A stretch of 8,988 nt of DNA from an uncultured Hyphomonadaceae bacterium (lineage in GTDB: Bacteria > Pseudomonadota > Alphaproteobacteria > Caulobacterales > Hyphomonadaceae). The DNA lies in contig CALMWO010000234.1 in NCBI GenBank assembly GCA_937873805.1, positions 1 through 8,988 on the forward strand. The letters are read 5' to 3'. How positions within the stretch are numbered: position 1 is the first letter of the stretch; each line of letters begins with the position of its first letter. Positions 6,807 through 8,988 of the stretch are shown here, one piece after another. Position numbers and translations under genes: made by a program. The notes beneath the pieces are model-generated. The model worked only from the letters and a program-made list of their open reading frames with translations, ran no database searches and was not told where the DNA came from.

Positions 6807-6975
6807 CACGCCCCTCCCCTGACCGACTTGCCAGCCTTGCCTCGTTTCGCTCCACCCAGCAACTCGCGCTGCCCAGGGCGAACACATATTGCCCATCACC
6901 AGAAGCCGTACGACAAATGCGGTTGCAGAAGCTCTCTCGCGGCGCTCTGCTCGCACCTTGCTCCCGGAGCCCGTC

Positions 6976-7335
6976 ATGACGAAGCACCGTATCTACGCAA
7001 TGACCTTCGCCAGCGTTTATCCGATGTACGTCGCCAAGGCCGAGAAAAAGGGGCGTACACAGGCTGAAGTCGATGAGGCCATCCGCTGGCTCACCGGCTA
7101 CACAGCAAAGGGGCTCGAAACGCAGATCAAGAAGCAGACGACTTTTGAAGCCTTCTTCGACACCGCTCCCAAACTCAATGCCGCGCGTGACCAGATCACC
7201 GGCATCATCTGTGGCGTACGGATCGAACAGATCGAAGATCCGCTGATGAAGAACATTCGCTATCTGGACAAGCTGATCGACGAACTGGCCAAGGGCCGGC
7301 CAATGGAAAAGGTCCTGCGCAAACAGACCGCCTAG
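6976..7335 (+). CDS. DUF2200 family protein
   Basis: A 119-aa soluble protein matching the DUF2200 family along its whole length: 'RIYAMTFASVYPMYVAKAEKKG' at the start, 'WLTGYTAKGLE' in the middle, 'FEAFFDTAPKLN', 'ITGIICGVRIEQIEDPLM' and 'IRYLDKLIDELAKGRPMEKVLR' at the end. No catalytic function is established for the family. It has no signal peptide or membrane segment, so it is cytoplasmic. ATG at 6976 is chosen because GGAG lies seven bases before it and family similarity begins immediately; an in-frame extension to 6889 is unsupported. It is divergent from the propeller lipoprotein gene (169 bases between starts) and converges on the small lipoprotein gene with a 4-base overlap at CTAG. 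Confidence 0.88.
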   Translation: MTKHRIYAMTFASVYPMYVAKAEKKGRTQAEVDEAIRWLTGYTAKGLETQIKKQTTFEAFFDTAPKLNAARDQITGIICGVRIEQIEDPLMKNIRYLDKLIDELAKGRPMEKVLRKQTA

Positions 7336-7583
7336 CCCGCGCTTATCCCAACATCGAAGCACGACAGCGCAGGCGCCATGTCGCTAGGCAGCACCCACTC
7401 CCCGCCGACATTCTCCGGCACATTCAAAAGCTGGTCCCGTCGCTCCGGCGGCAAACGCTTCAACAAGCAGTCACACAGCTCGCGCTTCATCCCGCTGGCC
7501 TCGCAGTCCGCGACGAACTGCTGCTCCGGGTTACTACAGGCTGAGGTCAATCCGAGAGCGACGATGATCAGGTAAGCCCGCAT
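7332..7583 (-). CDS. Small cysteine-rich lipoprotein, unknown function
   Basis: An 83-aa protein with a lipoprotein signal: 'MRAYLIIVALGLTSAC', giving lipobox L-T-S-A-C with Cys16. The mature 67 residues have four further cysteines (C27, C37, C39, C75), including a C-D-C pair in 'ELCDCLLKRLP', suggesting disulfides in the periplasm. I do not recognise a characterised family, though short proteins with a 'C-x9-C-x-C' spacing after a lipobox occur in alphaproteobacteria. ATG at 7583 is chosen because the signal peptide begins there; no strong Shine-Dalgarno is visible and the in-frame extension to 7649 is not signal-like. Its stop TAG shares CTAG with the stop of the convergent DUF2200 gene. 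Just upstream is a fragment resembling the end of the propeller gene, so it may once have followed such a gene in an operon. Confidence 0.75.
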   Translation of the reverse strand: MRAYLIIVALGLTSACSNPEQQFVADCEASGMKRELCDCLLKRLPPERRDQLLNVPENVGGEWVLPSDMAPALSCFDVGISAG

Positions 7584-7593
7584 GGTGGCATGC

Positions 7594-7623
7594 TTACCGC
7601 CCGAACAGCGCCACGTGAACCCG
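7594..7623 (-). pseudogene. Possible C-terminal remnant of a second propeller gene
   Basis: Minus-strand 7623-7594 encodes R-V-H-V-A-L-F-G-R-stop. The last ten codons of the propeller lipoprotein gene (5630-5601) encode R-V-H-G-A-L-F-G-P-stop. The two 30-base stretches differ at five positions by eye, and both end in TAA in the same frame. Nothing further upstream (to 7742) resembles the propeller gene. It may be what is left of a duplicated or rearranged copy, or a chance match. Confidence 0.3.
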
Positions 7624-7742
7624 CATTCTCCCTGTCTCCCCTGCGACAAGCTTCAGGCATAGAGCCTCTGAAGATTGGCTGCTCATTGCGTGCTGGTGTC
7701 GTCTGTAGTTTGTATGCGCACGGCACAGACGGGGGACGTTTG

Positions 7743-8519
7743 ATGACAAGCGCAACAATCGACTTTCCAGCGACAGATGATCGCCGCTTTATCCGGAACC
7801 TGATCACGGCAATGGCCATCATCCTGGTAGCCGGCTTTGTGGTTCAGCTTGCTGCTGGTCGATCCAGCTTCAACGCACCACTGATCGTCCACATGCACGC
7901 CTTCGTATTCATGGCGTGGATCGGGATAACACTCACGCAGACATGGCTGGCCGCAGGCGGCAATCTCGCCCTGCATCGCAAGCTCGGCGTCGCCTCAATC
8001 GGCTGGGTGATCCTTCTGATGATCCTCGGGCCGCTGGTGACGCTGTCCACCATACAGACGGGCCGGACCCCCTTCTTCTTCCAGCCGCAACACTTCCTCA
8101 TCGCCAACCCGATGACACTCATCGGCTTCGCCGGTCTCTTCACCGCCGCGCTGCTCCTGCGCCATCGCAAGGATTGGCACACGCGCCTGCAAGTCAGCGC
8201 GTTCGTGATGCTGATGGGTCCGGGCTTCGGCCGCCTCCTGCCGATGCCCTTCCTCCCGCCTTACGCCTTCGAGATCGCCGGCCTCGTCGCCCTCATCTTC
8301 CCGGTCATCGGCATACTGCGCGACTGGCGCGTCCATGGCCGCCCGCACATGGCTTGGCTCTGGGGCATCGGCGTGCTGCTGGCCGTCACGCTGTTCGCCC
8401 GCGTGATCGCCTTCTCACCCATAGGCGATGCAATCTACACCGCTGCCACCTCAACCGGCCCGATGACCGGCGTCGACGGCCTGGCCTTCCCGCCCCCGCC
8501 GGGTCCGCCACCCGCCTAA
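7743..8519 (+). CDS. Seven-helix integral membrane protein, unknown function
   Basis: A 258-aa protein with about seven hydrophobic helices (near 19-37, 46-70, 81-104, 122-140, 148-166, 174-193 and 203-223) and a Pro-rich C-terminal tail. The second helix begins 'IVHMHAFVFMAWIG' with His50 and His52, followed by 'LALHRKLG' with His78 in the next loop; a second His-Arg-type loop 'DWHTRLQ' holds His146. Such H-x-H…W…Q…HRxLG patterns occur in uncharacterised inner-membrane proteins and could be haem ligands of a b-type cytochrome, but that is inference. I cannot name a family. ATG at 7743 follows GGGGGA at a good distance; the in-frame extension to 7590 is not supported. It is divergent from the small lipoprotein gene and ends 11 bases before the convergent SDR gene's stop. 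Confidence 0.78.
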   Translation: MTSATIDFPATDDRRFIRNLITAMAIILVAGFVVQLAAGRSSFNAPLIVHMHAFVFMAWIGITLTQTWLAAGGNLALHRKLGVASIGWVILLMILGPLVTLSTIQTGRTPFFFQPQHFLIANPMTLIGFAGLFTAALLLRHRKDWHTRLQVSAFVMLMGPGFGRLLPMPFLPPYAFEIAGLVALIFPVIGILRDWRVHGRPHMAWLWGIGVLLAVTLFARVIAFSPIGDAIYTAATSTGPMTGVDGLAFPPPPGPPPA

Positions 8520-8530
8520 AGCGTAACCGA

Positions 8531-8988
8531 TCAGCCCATGCTCTGCGCGTCATCGACCAGCACGTCCGTGCCCGTCACGAACTTCGCCGCATCCGAGCAC
8601 AGGAACAACAACGCCTCGTCCAGCGACTGCTCGTCCATCACGCGCCGGCGCGGGAACTTCTGCAGGTACTTCTGCCCACCCTCGCCACTCAGCCAGTCAG
8701 ACGTCAGCTCCGTCTCGACATAGCCCGGCGACAGACCATTCACATTGATCCCATACCGCGCCCACTCCCTGGCGAGTGACCGCGTGAGGTGCGCGCAAGC
8801 CGCCTTCGACGCATTATACGCCGACACGTACGGAATGATGATCCGCCCCGCCATCGACGCAATATTCACGATCCGCCCCCGCGCCGAAACCTCCGCGCCC
8901 GCCTTCACGAGCCGCCGCGCCGCCTCGCCAGCCACGCACCACACCGACGGCACGGTGAGGTCCATGAGCTTGCGGAACTCGGCGAGAT
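8531..8988 (-). CDS. Short-chain dehydrogenase/reductase, C-terminal part
   Basis: The frame is open to the window edge, so the gene is partial; about 151 residues are visible. It carries the classical SDR catalytic core: the serine strand 'GRIVNIASMAG', then Y-N-A-S-K (YxxxK), 'NVNGLSPGYVETEL' for the nicotinamide-side loop, and a C-terminal 'FVTGTDVLVDDAQS' strand where most members have 'VDGG'. The N-terminal Rossmann part with the TGxxxGxG cofactor motif lies outside. The protein is probably an NAD(P)-dependent alcohol or 3-oxoacyl reductase in the cytoplasm; the substrate is unknown. The position usually held by the helix-alpha-4 asparagine reads Thr ('LMDLTVPSVW'). The ATG at 8965 is internal, not the start. 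It converges on the membrane protein gene with an 11-base gap and no obvious terminator. Confidence 0.9.
   Translation of the reverse strand, partial: LAEFRKLMDLTVPSVWCVAGEAARRLVKAGAEVSARGRIVNIASMAGRIIIPYVSAYNASKAACAHLTRSLAREWARYGINVNGLSPGYVETELTSDWLSGEGGQKYLQKFPRRRVMDEQSLDEALLFLCSDAAKFVTGTDVLVDDAQSMG

Noticed and set aside
5601..6977. Propeller gene starting at 6977.
   Set aside because: The extra 57 residues would bury the lipoprotein signal peptide and overlap the divergent DUF2200 start.
1..8988. CRISPR array, insertion sequence, integrase or toxin-antitoxin module.
   Set aside because: No regularly spaced repeats, transposase or integrase motifs, or paired small toxin/antitoxin genes were seen on either strand. 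The tRNA has no visible attachment-site duplication within the window.

Overview
The window looks like chromosomal DNA of a GC-rich alphaproteobacterium, probably related to Hyphomonadaceae/Caulobacterales. That placement is inferred from base composition, protein style and an alphaproteobacterial-type tRNA promoter; no search was run. It is dense in single-copy genes. There are no insertion sequences, phage genes, CRISPR arrays or rRNA.

Left block, all on the minus strand (72-4022). An extracytoplasmic M1-family zinc metallopeptidase is followed, with overlapping stop and start codons, by a secreted DUF6702 protein. After an 80-base gap comes a GspN-like protein (type II secretion protein N), then a tRNA-Asp(GTC) with its own promoter-like sequence. 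The peptidase/DUF6702 pair is clearly cotranscribed. GspN may be read from the same transcript, but its ribosome binding site lies inside a predicted hairpin.

A 335-base gap (4023-4357) holds no convincing gene. It carries a strong minus-strand intrinsic terminator with an 11-bp stem and GCAA tetraloop, preceded by two more inverted repeats. It could be a small structured RNA or a long 3' UTR. A weak promoter candidate for the peptidase lies beyond it.

Middle block (4358-7583). On the minus strand are an alpha-methylacyl-CoA racemase of the CaiB/BaiF class III CoA-transferase family and a beta-propeller lipoprotein resembling selenium-binding protein/methanethiol oxidase. A DUF2200 gene runs divergently from the propeller gene. 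It converges on a small cysteine-rich lipoprotein gene, and the two share the four bases CTAG as overlapping stop codons.

Right block (7594-8988). A 30-base fragment upstream of the small lipoprotein gene matches the last ten codons of the propeller gene and may be a remnant of a second copy. Next come a seven-helix membrane protein of unknown function on the plus strand and the C-terminal half of a short-chain dehydrogenase/reductase on the minus strand, which runs off the window.

I see no multi-gene system that is clearly new. The most worthwhile leads are RNA-level or small: the leader-trailer inverted repeat around tRNA-Asp, the hairpin over the gspN ribosome binding site, the structured 4.1-4.3 kb gap, and the propeller-gene C-terminal remnant.
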